A stretch of 64,000 nt of DNA from Nannobrachium achirus (GCA_963921795.1 OY997639.1:56955163-57019162), one strand, 5' to 3'; counted from the first letter of the stretch, positions 1 to 13,856 are shown. The notes: generated from the sequence alone by a model not told the origin. Translations and numbers: made by a program.

Positions 1-78
1 AGCAGCAACACTAGATGGATAAGCTGTATTTAAAAAAAGAAAAACGGATTACCTTTTAACATTGTGAGAATGATTGAT

Positions 79-430
79 TACCAGTAAGACTCCCTAATCG
101 GGAGATCGCCACAAATAGGGCAAAAATGTGTTTTTCCAAAATCTTCCTGATCCATGTTGATGACATGAGTGTAGACATACTGTGTGGTGATTTTCGTGAT
201 TTTAGGGCAAAATCTGGAGGAGCAGTGTCCAAAAATGTGTTTTTAAAAATCGGCCTGAAGGTGGCGCTATATGGGACAGATTCATGTTGATGGGATGAGT
301 GTAGACATACTGTGTAGCGATGTGCGTGATTTTAGGGCAAAAACTGTAGGAGCAGTGTCCAAAAATGTGTTTTAAAAATCGGCCTGAAGGTGGCACTAGA
401 AGAGGGCCATGTGAGAAATGAGGGGTGGGG
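79..430 (-). repeat. Partial copy of CCAGTAAGAC-ended repeat
   Basis: The start reads TACCAGTAAGACTCCC, the same end seen inverted at 20740 and 43800. Inside are two tandem copies of a unit of about 145 bp with the phrases GTGATTTTAGGGCAAAA and GGAGCAGTGTCCAAAAATG, each followed by CGGCCTGAAGGTGGC. The same sentences run on the other strand at 20457-20744 and 43380-43810, so this copy is inverted. The far end is lost in a GC-rich stretch near 430. Class is not recognised; a nonautonomous DNA transposon is likely. Confidence 0.75.
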
Positions 431-651
431 TCTCCGCGTTGCCTTGGTGGACGAATAGGTACCGGCCCCGGCTCTCCCGGACGCTCCTAGCCCGAGTTAC
501 GGCATTTTATGTGAGCTGCAGTGGAGGGGGTCCTCCACTGGGGGCGCCACCACTTTTGCATCCGTTCTGGAGCACCAGGAGTGGGTGGTCCCCAGGAATT
601 CCCCGTGAGCAGCCCTGTTGGGGTGGTCATTTTTGCACATTTGGTCATTTT
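431..651. other. GC-rich unassigned stretch
   Basis: Lies between two repeats. It contains a 10-bp palindrome near 527 (GGTCCTCCACTGG context) and no credible coding sequence or RNA gene. Confidence 0.4.
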
Positions 652-1038
652 TTACACCTGGGGGTCCCCCAGGGACCTGGGGGTCCCTGGATCTCCGGGG
701 GTCCTTGGAGGTTGTAGTTTGGCAGGTAAGGAGTGTGTGTGCAAAATTTGGCATGGATGGGGGCAACGGTTGTGGAGATATGAGCAGGGCAAAAGTGTGA
801 CGTGTGACGTGTGACAGACGGACGGACAGCCTGTGGAGGTTTTGATAGTTACACCTGGGGGTCCCCCAGGGACCTGGGGGTCCCTGGAGCTCCGGGGGTC
901 CTTGGAGGTTGTAGTTTGGCAGGTAAGGAGTGTGTGTGCAAAATTTGGCATGGATGGGGGCAACGGTTGTGGAGATATGAGCAGGGCAAAAGTGTGACGT
1001 GTGACAGACGGACGGACAGCCCGTGGAGGTTTTGATAG
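652..1038. repeat. Two-unit tandem duplication (197 and 190 bp)
   Basis: Unit 1 (652-848) and unit 2 (849-1038) are nearly identical. The main difference is one extra GTGACGT in unit 1. Each starts with TTACACCTGGGGGTCCCCCAGG, which holds a near-perfect GC palindrome, and ends in GACGGACGGACAGCC..TTTTGATAG. The middle part (GCAAAATTTGGCATGGATGG..GGTTGTGGAGATATGAG) is the reverse complement of the start of the repeat at 43330-43400. This is therefore a duplicated piece of the same repeat family. Confidence 0.9.
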
Positions 1039-1205
1039 TAAATGCTCCCTACGGTCGCAATCATATAAACTGTGTTTGTATTTATTTATTAAATGGGATA
1101 TGGCTCATGGTAAGAAATAGTAGAATGAAAGACTGCTTCAAATCTCTACTGAATATCTCTTCTTCATTGGACCTTAGTTTGTGTTTTTTTAACACAATAT
1201 TTGTT

Positions 1206-1290
1206 TAACCACTTAAACTTTATATACAGTACAGAGATCCTTACAGTATTATATACGAGTGAAACTAGCCAATCTACATACACCAGAAAG
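1206..1290. repeat. Fragment of TTAACCACTT MITE
   Basis: Begins TAACCACTTAAACTTTATA and continues to GAAACTAGCCAATCTACA. Its pieces match the longer copy at 1804-2173 in the same order. The far end is not seen. Confidence 0.55.
1261..1280. repeat. Hairpin HP1, one arm only
   Basis: GAAACTAGCCAATCTACATA is a degenerate left arm. No right arm follows. It is interpretable only by comparison with HP2, where the same flank (GAAACTAGCC) precedes a better arm. Confidence 0.4.
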
Positions 1291-1803
1291 AGGTAGAGCT
1301 CTAATAATGGTTGGTCAGTATAACACTCTCATCCCAAACAACATGACTTGAAAACTAATAGACAGATTGCCATGGAATGTGCTGTGTGCACAAGGATGAA
1401 TCCTACTGATTTTGGTGACCAACCGTAGGCCAACATTATGTCTTGTACACAACATATCCCCAGACATGTGTCGGAGACTCCGGTGTCCATGTAACGTGTA
1501 ACATGTAATGTCCATGGCATGCGCACTAACGAAGTGGCAAAGGATAGCGAGTGGTTTTAGCATCCTATATACGCTTAACTAAATCTGTGTTGCCACAATA
1601 CAAATTTTAGGGAAATAGCAACAACACGCCCACGGCCACACCTCCATGCGCAAAGAACGGAGTCGGCATAATGGCAAGTGGGTTTAGTGTCCCCAAAATA
1701 CCATTTAGGGGTAGAGCAAGTTGCCTTGCTCGCATTTCACGGGTTTAGGGCGAGGATAGAGGCTAACCGGTGGCAGAAATTAGACCCCATGATGTGTTCA
1801 CAC
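1291..1803. other. Unassigned stretch
   Basis: No gene, RNA or repeat structure recognised. Short open frames here have no protein-like features. Confidence 0.4.
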
Positions 1804-1827
1804 TAACCACTTAAACTTACAGTACAG

Positions 1828-2072
1828 CACTGTTTCCCAAACAGTTGGTCAGGACCATGTTTGGGTCCGAGTAAATATATATTTTTTTGGTTTGTTTGAA
1901 AAAGTCACAACTTTTCATCAATTAAAAACAATTCCATAATCTTTCAAATATACCGGTATTTCATGAAATACAATTTCATAATTTCCATAAATAAAAAATA
2001 AATAAAAACGTAGTAGTTAAAGTAGCAGATCGTGACGCATTGCTCCCAAACAAAAACGTTTGGGAGCCACTG
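1828..2072. mobile_element. hAT-like nonautonomous element (CAGTGGTTCCCAAA type)
   Basis: Left end CACTGTTTCCCAAA and right end TTTGGGAGCCACTG are imperfect inverted repeats of the sort seen in fish hAT MITEs. The flanks are CAGTACAG (left) and CAGTACTT (right), a 6/8 match to the 8-bp duplication expected for hAT. It sits inside the older TTAACCACTT element. Confidence 0.6.
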
Positions 2073-2112
2073 CAGTACTTACAGTACTACATACTGTGTG
2101 ACATGTGGTGAA

Positions 2113-2140
2113 ACTAGCCGATCTACAAGCAAAGATCTGC
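2113..2140. repeat. Hairpin HP2, short form
   Basis: Left arm ACTAGCCGATCTACAAGC, then AAAGATCTGC as a truncated right arm. Host is the TTAACCACTT MITE. Confidence 0.6.
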
Positions 2141-2173
2141 CCAAAATATGTATGCCAGGGATAAAGTGGTTAA

Positions 2174-2994
2174 ATTAATAGCTCGCTTTCCACACACCAG
2201 TTTGACAGTGGGACAGTGGGAAAGCGTAGACTTGAATCTGCAAATGTCTTGTCATTCCTGTCCTTAAATCACCAATATTATGTTTTGCACAGTATGCAGT
2301 CGTGCTGTGAATAACATGCTTTCGTCCAATGTATATCACTTCACCGTTAGTCTTTCTTTTTTAATCAATACCAGACACGTCCTGTCCTCTCTTTGACTAA
2401 GGGAGTATATTTTGCCCATGCACTGAAACTTAGCAAAGTCAAAGAATGTTTATCACAACAGACTGCGATGCACAATAAGCTGGCAAAGTCTGTTAGTTGA
2501 TAATGATATTGTGGTCCCACAGCTTCCACATGAATTAGTATCTAATGGGGGCCCTTCTGTTGGTCTGGTATCATGGGTACTTGATTCCAGCGCAGGTTGG
2601 AACCCCTTCACGGGGTGTCTTTGTTTGGGACCGCCAACCAGGACAAACCGCCGCCGCCACGGATCAAAGGTATACAAGGTAAAAAGCCCAGCTAAAGGAT
2701 AATTCCCCAATCAACACCAGCTTCATTAGGCATAGAGGAAATTGACTTTACTGCTCATTTATTAAATTAGACCCACAAGACAGCGGCCATTTCACCGACA
2801 AGAACATTAGAATATGAAACGACACAAAAGATAAATGCTTTTAACTGTAGGTCTTCTTTTATTTGATTTTCGTTCCTTTATCTCTTCAAAGCGAAAACCA
2901 TGAAAAAAAAACACTTGTCGTAACTATTTACCATCTATTCCAAATCAGGTATTAGAGGTCATGGACAAACATACCTTCAGTCAAGCTCTGCGGG
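2174..2994. other. Unassigned stretch
   Basis: Mostly AT-rich sequence without recognisable genes or repeats. Around 2590-2660 it is GC-richer with no protein-like reading. Confidence 0.4.
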
Positions 2995-3002
2995 GTGTGT
3001 GT

Positions 3003-3089
<87 letters not shown>
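2995..3089. repeat. (GT)n microsatellite
   Basis: Nearly uninterrupted GT repeat with one GA variant near its start; the end degrades to GTGCGTGCGAGTG. Confidence 0.98.
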
Positions 3090-3093
<4 letters not shown>

Positions 3094-4239
3094 CGAGTGT
3101 ATGTGACAAATGTATTTATTCTTACATCCTGACAGCATCACAATGCTCGCACATCGGCTTGGAAACCTGTGTTGATTTACTTGGGATCCATGCTTCCTTA
3201 CTCCCCTTCACAATCCCATCATGCCAAGTCATTTAAGGCATCTGTGGCCTCTCTGGCCCAGCCTCTGCTGCCCCATCAACCCCCTGCGGCGGCCCAGAAC
3301 AGCGCATGCCCACTTGGCTGGGCCAGCCAGGAGGGCAGGCGGGCCAGGACTCCCAGGACTCCCAGGCTTCCAGAGCAGCTGGAGGTCTCATCTTCCCATC
3401 CAGACTCTCAGCATAAGCATCAAAACACAGGAAATCTATAATAAATCAGTCTGCAGTCTCTCTCTCTCTTTCTATCTGGAAGAGAACAAAACAAACAAAC
3501 CAAAAACAAAACAATAACTCTCTCAAAGCTTAATTTGTCATGGCTTGATCTCTACCAATAAGGGCCGCGCTTTGAAAGGAAAACACTATGTTTGTCCGTC
3601 TTTCACCGGTTCAGCTGAAAGAGAGAATGCGTGGCGCACTGCGGAAAGAATTGCAGGCACTTATGGTGCATTTTGCAGAACATATTATAAAATCGTTGAT
3701 TCCACGCTCTCTCTCCCTCTTCTCTCTCTTTCCCAATTCCCATAATTTATATAAATGCAAAGCAGAAGTAACATGATTACCCTCTGGGTTCTGCATTAGC
3801 AATCGTGCATAAGTGAATGACCAACTCTGCTGATGTGATTCACGGTCAAAACTTACTTAACCTCATTGAGTTAACCCCTCTAACCTAAACAACTGTAATG
3901 GATAGGATGAAAAATCCCCTATCTCCTCTCTCCTCACCCCCCCCCCCCCAGTCTATCCCCATAGCCCTCTACTCTGACCACCCCAACGCTAATGCAGTTG
4001 ACTCCGAGGTTGCAGAGGAAGGTCATCCATAGTTCAACGTGAGGTTACAGATAAAGAAACACTTATATTCCTTTAGGGTTCACCTCGTTCTTTCCTGGGG
4101 GATGAAAGGATAGGGGGAAGAAAAAAAAAAGAAAGATAGCGGGGACAATAGCCGAACGCGGCGTTGAGGTCCGTGGAGTTTGTTCAGCTGCGCGGCTGCT
4201 TTCATTCATTCCTCTGCCGCTGTTTCAATGTCGGTTGAC
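3090..4239. other. Unassigned stretch with pyrimidine tracts
   Basis: Contains CT-rich runs near 3457 and 3710 and a C run near 3940. No gene, RNA or transposon end recognised. Confidence 0.4.
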
Positions 4240-4900
4240 AAATCTGCATGAAGCAGAGCCCTCAAATTAACAAAGAGCTCTCAATACCTCTGCTGCTCTT
4301 TGAAATAGTGCATGCGTCGTTCCATCTTGCAGTAAACAAGTTAGCACTTCCCTTATGGAACACCTTTTCCTCCCTCCCGGCATCTCTTTTTGTAAATATA
4401 TAAATCTTGTTTAACTTAAGAGTCATTAGACTTTCCCCAATTTGCAGTGTATGACTCCTATAAGTGAAATCCAATTTGTGCGAGAAAGAGGCCTCTCTGC
4501 AGCGGTGTCTATTTTGGTGGGCTCTTTACTGGGCCCAATTGTTTACATTAAGATGAGCTGGATTTCTGTTTTACTTCTTTTTTTTCTCTCCCCTCCTCTT
4601 TCCTCGCTCACTTGGAGTGATTTGAAGTTTGTTCTCTCATCCATGTAACGAATGCTGAGAGAGGCCAGCGAGAGGCGATGGAAGACTGCGTCTGAATGGG
4701 CCTCGGCGCTGCAGAGGAAGAGATTCATAATCACAGGCGAGATGACAGGTGGATCAAATTTCTAAACTTTTGTGTGAACAGTGACAGGCCATCAGTCAGC
4801 AGCAGCGCTGGTGTTTTCTTAACCTCGCCGTTGCATTAAGTTGACATCCTGCTGCAGCGGAACAAGGTGACACATTGATGGGGAGGAAATATCACAGGCG
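4240..4900. other. Candidate conserved noncoding block
   Basis: Complex single-copy-looking sequence without simple repeats or transposon ends. It lacks sustained open frames, so any function would be regulatory. This is an impression from composition only; no alignment was available. Confidence 0.25.
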
Positions 4901-5647
4901 GGGAGCTTTAAGACTTAAGGGCGAGGAGAGGGGTTTGGGGTTTTATGGGTAACAGTCAAACAAAGCGACCATCTTTACGGTCTGTCTCTCTGTATATGTG
5001 CCTCCTTCAGCTTCGCGGAGAAGATGCTTGAAAACTAAGACTATAAGGGGCCCACAAAACAAAACTCAAAATACAACAGCCACAAAATTAAATCATCAAC
5101 GGAATTCAGGAATATAATATAATAAAAAAAAACATATCACCCATAATGCAATATTGCTATTGACACCAGAAACTACAGTGATAAATGTGTAGCAGCACAC
5201 CGAACAGACTCCCAGAGAGCAAAGAAAATTCAATTTAGAACTTGAATGGCGATGCTCCCGGTAAGCTGAGATGGGGAGGCTGTATATATGCTTACGGAGG
5301 CTGAAACCCAGGCATCAAATCAAAGTGGAGAGAGTGTTACCAATAAGCATGAAAACAAACTACTCTCATGTTTCTAAGTACAGAAGTCTACGTTCAGTTA
5401 CTTTGTCACAAATCACTGCAAGGCTTCCCCCCAATCCGTCATTTCGGGATTAGCTGGAGTGGCGCAGCGCGCGGCTGTCTGTGTGGAAGCCTGTCACCTG
5501 CTCAGTGGGGGCAATAATTGCTATGAAGTTGCGTTATGGACAGCTGAAAGGTAAGTACTCCGATCGCCAGGGATTTCCTGTTTTACACTTTGTCAGGTTT
5601 CCTTTTTTTCCTCTTTTTTTCCTCTCTACCTCTCTTCTCCTTGACTC

Positions 5648-5649
5648 CC

Positions 5650-5680
<31 letters not shown>

Positions 5681-5681
5681 G
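5648..5681. repeat. Poly-C then (CT)n tract
   Basis: About 13 C residues run straight into a CT repeat ending in CGC. Confidence 0.9.
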
Positions 5682-5861
5682 CTTTTTCCAACCAGGCTAT
5701 GGATTTGTTGTCATGGAGGCCTGACCATCTCACTGACACCCCTGTCAGAAAATGATTTTTTTTTCCTTTGGGCCCGTGATTGACTCCATTTGTGGGGTGT
5801 AACTCTATCAGAAAACGCCAGTCTCCTGCTCATTCAGTCATCCTCTCCCTGACTACTGGAG

Positions 5862-5863
<2 letters not shown>

Positions 5864-5919
<56 letters not shown>
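5864..5919. repeat. (GA)n microsatellite
   Basis: GA repeat with one AAAG interruption. It is followed 25 bp later by the (CA)n array at 5944. Confidence 0.97.
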
Positions 5920-5921
<2 letters not shown>

Positions 5922-5943
5922 TGAAAATGATTAAAAAGGCTTA

Positions 5944-8170
<2,227 letters not shown>

Positions 8171-8345
8171 CCGCCGCTGCATGTCCTCTTGATGAATTAC
8201 ATTTATGAAAGCTGCAATTACCTGATTAGCTCGCCGCTCCGTGCCCCCTCCACTCACTAGTGGGATTCATCACAGCCCTGTAATTTCATTCAAATTACCC
8301 ATGAACCTTGGTCCAGGGCATCAACAGTAAATGTCATTGTGACCC
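8171..8345. other. Candidate conserved noncoding block
   Basis: AT-rich with homeodomain-like cores (TGAATTACATTTATG, AATTACCTGATTAGC, CTGTAATTTCATT) and no transposon ends. Functional status is inferred from motif density only. Confidence 0.3.
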
Positions 8346-9039
8346 TATTGAGTGAACTGAGGTGTAAGTAATGTCTCCTCGGGTCAACATGGTAAGAGTA
8401 ATATGCCGTGTGTCTCACAATGAGCAACGCAGTGAGACGAACAGACATATGAGTGGCGTAATATACTGTACGTACATCCAGGGTAGGACAGAAGACCGTA
8501 GACGGGGATTAAAATCGTTTGGAGGATATGAAAGGTGCGGAATGATGTTTGGCATGTTGAGGTATTGCTTCAAGTGAGCCGAGAGGCTGATGGAAAGACA
8601 CCCAACTGGTAGAGTAGTAACTGGGGTCAAAAGTCCTTTGTCCTCTAATGTGTCTGTCTGGACCATCCACACTATACGCCTCACAGAGAGTTGCCTGCAG
8701 ATTATTATTTCTCCTCGCCTCTCTCCCTCTCGCCCCCAGGCCGACTGACCTCCCCAGACCTTCCAATATACAGCCTCTCCTGTATCCTTAGACCAAGCAC
8801 ACCCCGAGGTTCCTGCAAACACACTAACTGCTGGGATGGTATGGGCCCTCCTATGGCTGGCCATCTCTCACTCAGTGTGAAGCCAGCAATTCTGATCTCG
8901 TTTTTTATGGCGGTGGCTGAATCAAATGCTGGCTATGACATTTTATACAGTGACCACCCATCTACAGCTGGACATCAAGGTGATCAAGTTCACCCGCAGT
9001 GTTCTCTCATCCCGCTGCCCTAAAGGAGCCTTAGCTGAA

Positions 9040-9420
9040 GCACGCAAGTTGGAATGAGCATTTAAAGTTGATTTCCTCATGCATTCATAAATTCATTAGT
9101 CTAAACTTCTCAGTGTATCAGTTACATTAAGCCTCATTAACTTCTTTTTTTCCTGCTTTATATTAGCTAATTAGCTCAGGGGTGGCCACAAATTAATTAC
9201 CATCTTCCACAGCCTCATGCAATTGCATTGTTTATTTAGTCTCTCCTATTAACTTTTAATCTTTTCCTACTCGTAAAAACAGGCAATTAGCATTTTTTGA
9301 TAAACAAAAATGATGCTAGCTCAGGGATAATCAGCAACTCTGCATGTCGCCTCGTGGAAATTACCCTGTCAGCTAATTTGACCCCAAACCTCTCCTCAGC
9401 CAACATAGACTCTCTGGTCC
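9040..9420. other. Candidate conserved noncoding enhancer-like block
   Basis: Contains the 12-base palindrome AGCTAATTAGCT at 9165-9176, AATTAATTA at 9191-9199, and CAATTAGCATT near 9282. The sequence is complex, AT-rich and free of microsatellite or MITE structure. It resembles vertebrate developmental enhancers, which often cluster TAATTA sites. No alignment was possible. Confidence 0.35.
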
Positions 9421-9506
9421 TTTTCTGGAAAGTGTGAACAGCATTGCAGTTGATTGCTAAATGGTGGATGTTAATAGTTGTAGTTTGATGTGTTTACTCA
9501 ATGTAT

Positions 9507-9673
9507 TTAACCACATGAACCCTAGCATCCCTATCCTGGGCATGTGCTAATAAGCAAACATTCGGCTACTTTCGGCGAAGGGGTTTGGTGTAGAGGGAGA
9601 AGAATAGGGGACCAAGAAGTATAGACCCCTGTGGGACCCCAGTAAACAAAGTGTATAGGGTTTAAGAGGTTAA
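9507..9673 (-). mobile_element. TTAACCACTT MITE, copy without hairpin
   Basis: Ends are TTAACCACATGAACCCTA and TAGGGTTTAAGAGGTTAA. Read on the minus strand, it aligns with 37347-37547 through CCCTCTACACCAAACC and GCCGAAARTAGC. It then continues GCCGAATGTT where the other copy carries hairpin HP14. It is the unfilled counterpart of the hairpin-bearing copies. Confidence 0.75.
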
Positions 9674-9748
9674 ACAAAACGACTCTGGGGGTCTAGTCTA
9701 TCATGTTTTACTTTGCCACGTTTCAGTTTTCATGTAGGCGACAGGCAG

Positions 9749-9832
9749 GGGCCTTCCTCCAATCATGATCAAGTGGGAGCAGACTTTGGTGCGTGTAAGG
9801 CCCGCCCCCACCTGACCATGATTGGAGGAAGG
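9749..9832. repeat. Inverted repeat of about 30-bp arms
   Basis: GGCCTTCCTCCAATCATG at the left pairs with CATGATTGGAGGAAGGCC at the right; a third GATTGGAGGAAA follows at about 9848. It may be the core of a small MITE. Confidence 0.75.
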
Positions 9833-9849
9833 CCCCACTCTAACCTGAT

Positions 9850-12046
9850 TGGAGGAAAACTTGTCACCCAACAGCTTTTGAAACTGCTTTTTTCTCCTCA
9901 CAGGAGTTAAGGCTGAAGTCCAAAAATGGACCTCTATAGTAGCTATCAGAAAATAGACCCATTTGTTATTATTTGAATTCAATGAAATCACTTATCCTAC
10001 CTTTAAGTGGGGAACAAAAACAATGCGACACCAACCGGAACCACCCGTCTTTTTGTAATTTTTTCTAAACCAGATCACACGGCTCGGTTTAGAATGAATA
10101 CGAGGTTTTCCTCCGCAGTGGAAAGTGCGATGCGAGGTTACCACTGTGGCAGTCAGTCGCACTGGCAATATGACAGCCATAGCATTCACTTGCTGCAGTG
10201 CTCCTCAATTCTCCTCAGCGTATTTCAATAAACCAACACAATGGCTGCTTCATTAGGCCATTGATTCATTAATGCAGCCATCACTCTTCCTCATATTCAC
10301 AGAACACAAACAGCGATGATACAAAAGGTAACAGTAATGATAACTCTGGCCACGGTCGAATTCCTGTTAAGGCACCAGGCGCCTATCCGCTTTGATGAAG
10401 AAGCCCATTTATTCGCTGTCTCCTACCGCAGGGTCATCCTTCTCCATATTCTGGGTATTGACCCGGGTTGTTCCTTTTATTACAAGCAGGTTTTTTATTG
10501 AAGGATGATTACATTGAATGATGTCAAGCGAGGGGAGAAAAGATCGACCAGAATAATGACGTTCCGTGGAGGGAGCGGGCGGAGGGGTGGGCGGAGGAGG
10601 TGGTCGATGGCTGCGCTGCCCCGTCTTTCTCTGCTGCTCGCAAATTGAGTCGCATCCTCGCTCATCCATTATTTAAGGCCGATCGGACTCTCTTGGCAAC
10701 TATGGATTTGATAATCATTCCCATGTCCATATTAAATATGTGACATAAATATCGCAGTAGGGGCCTGTCGATAAGGGAAGCAGCGGTGTGCGGCTGGAGT
10801 GCGAAACAGAAACTAATATATGGATATGAGGCAGAGGGGAGTTGAGAGGCTTATGGGCATGTTTCTCTGTGCCTGAGGTTCTTGCTTAGCTCAGATATGC
10901 AAGAGGAAGGCCTGTAGTGAAAGAGAAAATGTACTGTCAAAGCTCTGACCTCAGATCTGAATACTACTAAACAATGAAAACATTTTTTTTTTTTCAAACA
11001 TACTTGTAACACTACACAGCTGTCCTCATTCTCTCTACCCGCTCTGTATATATGAGAGGTAGGCTTTGGACAACTCGAAGATGGCTGTTCGGAACGGTCC
11101 TAAATCTAGTTGGGAATCTCCACTGATGATGTCATCATCAGCAGTAACATTTTTGCACTATCCTCAGCCTCTGGGACACAGACAGAACGAGTAGACAACA
11201 GGAATGGTACAATCTTATTGAGAGCATTACTGAGGCTGGTAGTCAGTGTGTGGGGGAAGAAAGTGTTCTTTTAATGCCTGCATGCAGAGTTCCTGAACGC
11301 ATGCGAATGAGGCAACCTCCAGGACATAATATGCAAACCAGCACTGTTCCAGCATTTATGGGTGCATACGGGTAAGTAGTGTGTGCGCGTGTGTGCGTGC
11401 ATGTGTGTGTGGGCAAAGGAGCAGTGGATGAGGGCAAGGCAGGGTGTCTGGTGGTAACTCAGCACATAAATAAGACAGGGAGAGGCCTGATAACAAGAAC
11501 CAGCATCTGCCAGGCAGGCAGGCAGGCTCAATGTCTCCTCCCGCCATGGAGGTGGACTCTTCCTCTCCTGTGATTTTCTCCAGCTGCTGGCCATGAATAC
11601 TGGCCTATGCACTCGAGATTAAAGCACAACACGTGTTTCTCTGCAGGCTAGACTATCTATCATCCACTGATAACCAATGACAAACGCGCCTACATATTGT
11701 CTCAAACAGGAAAAAGAATTTGTCCAGTGTGGATGCAGAAAAGAAATACCGCCAAGGGGAGGTAAGAAAATGTAGCACCTTCAGTGTCTGGTAAAAATAA
11801 AGCAATTATGTATGACAAGGATCCGATTATGGGCGTATATTATAGCTACAGAATTGTATATTAATTTTGCTGTTTATATTTGTAATCATAAATAATCAAT
11901 GTTTTATAATATAGGCAAGTATACAGTATATGCCATATCTTTAACACACCTGCTACATTGGCGATTCAATACCATTATGTTTTGAATACAGGTTAATAAG
12001 CATCTGTACATGTAATGTGTACAGGATGTTCAGTAGGAAAAAGCTG
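9850..12046. other. Unassigned stretch
   Basis: No gene or transposon recognised. Notable only for A/T runs near 10982 and a GT/GC-rich patch at 11379-11411. Confidence 0.4.
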
Positions 12047-12260
12047 ATTGATTGATTGATTGAACGAACGAACGAATTAATACTTTATTAGTCAGAAATA
12101 TAAACAGAACGAGCTACAGTCAGACATTTAGGCTCATCTCCATTGTGGTCTTTTGTATTCAATTCAAACACTAATCAAAACAAAAAAGGAATTCCCAAAT
12201 GTAATGCAAACCGTTACCGTATACATCTTGCAACCTGAACCTCAACCTGCTCCCTCTTCA
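12047..12260 (-). repeat. LINE-like 3' end with (AATC)n tail
   Basis: TTGATTGATTGATTGA with GAACGAACGAACGAA at the left is the complement of a tandem tetranucleotide tail. The next 150 bp share ACAGTCAGACATTT and the tail with 51709-51900. A tandem short-repeat 3' tail suggests a non-LTR retrotransposon end on the minus strand. Family is not identified. Confidence 0.5.
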
Positions 12261-12487
12261 TTTAGCGTGTTCTCTTTTGCACAACAATAAACACACCGTG
12301 TGAGTAAAATAGGATTCAAAGGCACATAAACATGTTGTTTTCCTGTCTGTCAACATCCATACCCATTACATGGATGCTTTAGTCTGGTTAATTCATAACG
12401 CGTGCATTTAGGCACACTTGCTCCAGTTGAGTTGTTTTGGGCGTGACTCACTACAGATGTCTTGCATTTTGTCTGTTTTTATTCCAG

Positions 12488-12567
12488 GCATGACAACAAC
12501 GAAGGTTTATCTTCATCTCGTCTTTGCATCATGACAACGTGAGTCTTTCCGAGAGTGAGAACAGAAG
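12488..12567 (+). other. Candidate noncoding exon
   Basis: It is preceded by a pyrimidine-rich tract ending TTTTTATTCCAG and followed by ACAGAAG|GTAAGTGTG, a near-consensus donor. The 80-nt interval has stops in all three plus frames, so it could only be a UTR or long noncoding RNA exon. The splice signals are seen; splicing itself is inferred. Confidence 0.25.
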
Positions 12568-13454
12568 GTAAGTGTGCCCCCTAAGCCCTTCGACAATTAT
12601 GTCATATTATATTACATGCCTGCGTATGTAATTTTCAGATTATGCGTGTGATGGGTGTAATTTGTCTCGTACTTGTTGTCTCCCTCCTCATTTCATGCTT
12701 ACCTGTCATGCCATCCTTGTCAGCTGGGTTATTTACAGGCGCATACAAATTGTCTGTCAGAGAAGAAAATCTGGAGTTCCGCAACATCAACATATCAAGC
12801 CTGATTTATATTTTGTCAAACAACAGAGTATAACTTAAACAATACCGTAACACCTGTCTATTTACTTTCCTATTTTCTTCACCTTCCATTACAAAAGCGT
12901 ATTCATCCATTTTATTTGAAATGAATATAATTATACAGTATCGTATGGATTGGATGGATCCCTGTTACAGCCACAGATACGTAGTAAAAACCTAATGTTA
13001 ATTTAACTCTGAGCGTGTAAAAATGGACCCTTAAGTATTATGTGCACATAATAGTTAATGCAGAATAAATTGGATGCTAAAAAGGTTTTGTGGTCTATAG
13101 GATCAGGTGTCTGGTGTGGGGGAAGTTTAAACGTAACATCCCCTGGTTTTAATGAGAGTGGCCATTGTCATTGTTGGATTGTCGGTTGTAGAGGTAAGTG
13201 TCAGTGAAGCTTGGAAAACAAATTCAATAATAATTAACTTGGGTCATCTACTCATCGGCCATGGCTCATAAACCTTAGGGAAAATTTCCCCCCAGAACTT
13301 CAGCGAAGGCTTTAAGTCTCCTGCTCTGCACTATGCCTACAGAGATGCTGTGCAGGAAAAGGTGAACTCAGGACCTCTTTCCGTCCCGTGCGCTCAGTCC
13401 ACCCTAAATTGGTCTGATTAATATTCTCCTGCTTGGCTGTTAAAGTTGGGAGGC
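12568..13454. other. Unassigned stretch with MITE scrap
   Basis: Near 12995-13030 TTAATTTAACTCTGAGCGTGT resembles half of the element at 30901-30998. Nothing else supported. Confidence 0.4.
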
Positions 13455-13816
13455 AGGCACATGCACCCATCACGTGCACCCATAGACATGAAAGGGGGCC
13501 TTTTATCCATCTGTAATAAAGTGCCCTCTCCAGACCATGAATGCAGTTTTTACTATGGTGAAAGAAATGCAAATGCCCTCTTTCCATGCCATACCTGAAG
13601 GCAGCATTCAAGAGAATTGCCTTGTCCAAACTCTCCTGAACTTGAATGCTGCATCTTATGTTGAAACTTGAAAGAATGTCCCTCTGTGTGTAGAAATCCA
13701 TGCAATTACACCACATCTCCACTTGATTATGCTTGGTTCTGTGTGGCATCATGCACAGAAAATAGCCGACCTCCAAGCTCAGCCCCTGCCTCTCTAACAT
13801 TCTTTGCACGTCCCTG
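13455..13816 (-). mobile_element. hAT-like element, CAGGGACGTGCA ends
   Basis: Ends are CAGGCACATGCA (left) and TGCACGTCCCTG (right). Flanks TTGGGAGG and GTAGGAGG match at 6 of 8, fitting an old 8-bp duplication. On the minus strand the body aligns with 48721-49070 through AGAATGTTAGAGAGGCAGG, ACATAAGATGC and GGTATGGCATGGAAAG. An open frame through it has no recognisable domain and I treat it as chance. Confidence 0.6.
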
Positions 13817-13856
13817 GTAGGAGGTGTGTGTGGGTGTGACTGTTTACGGTAGAGAA

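Larger units (their letters stand above)
1804..2173. mobile_element. TTAACCACTT MITE split by a hAT-like insertion
   Basis: The left end reads TAACCACTTAAACTTACAG and the right end AAAGTGGTTAA, giving inverted ends in TTAA context. The interior is interrupted at 1828-2072 by another element. The hairpin remnant HP2 lies near the right end. Family members are at 9507, 26460, 37347 and 52043. The TTAA ends could fit piggyBac-like nonautonomous elements, but that class is inferred. Confidence 0.65.

Noticed and set aside
5506..5550. Possible exon ending AAAG|GTAAGT
   Set aside because: The donor is good but the upstream acceptor (CACCTGCTCAG) has a weak pyrimidine tract, and the reading frame is too short to judge.
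8691..9023. 110-codon open frame beginning near a good acceptor
   Set aside because: Composition is low-information, no domain or donor site is convincing, and it overlaps an opposite-strand open frame of similar length.
13312..13809. 165-codon open frame on the minus strand
   Set aside because: It runs through a hAT-like repeat whose second copy at 48721 breaks the frame, and it has no domain I recognise.
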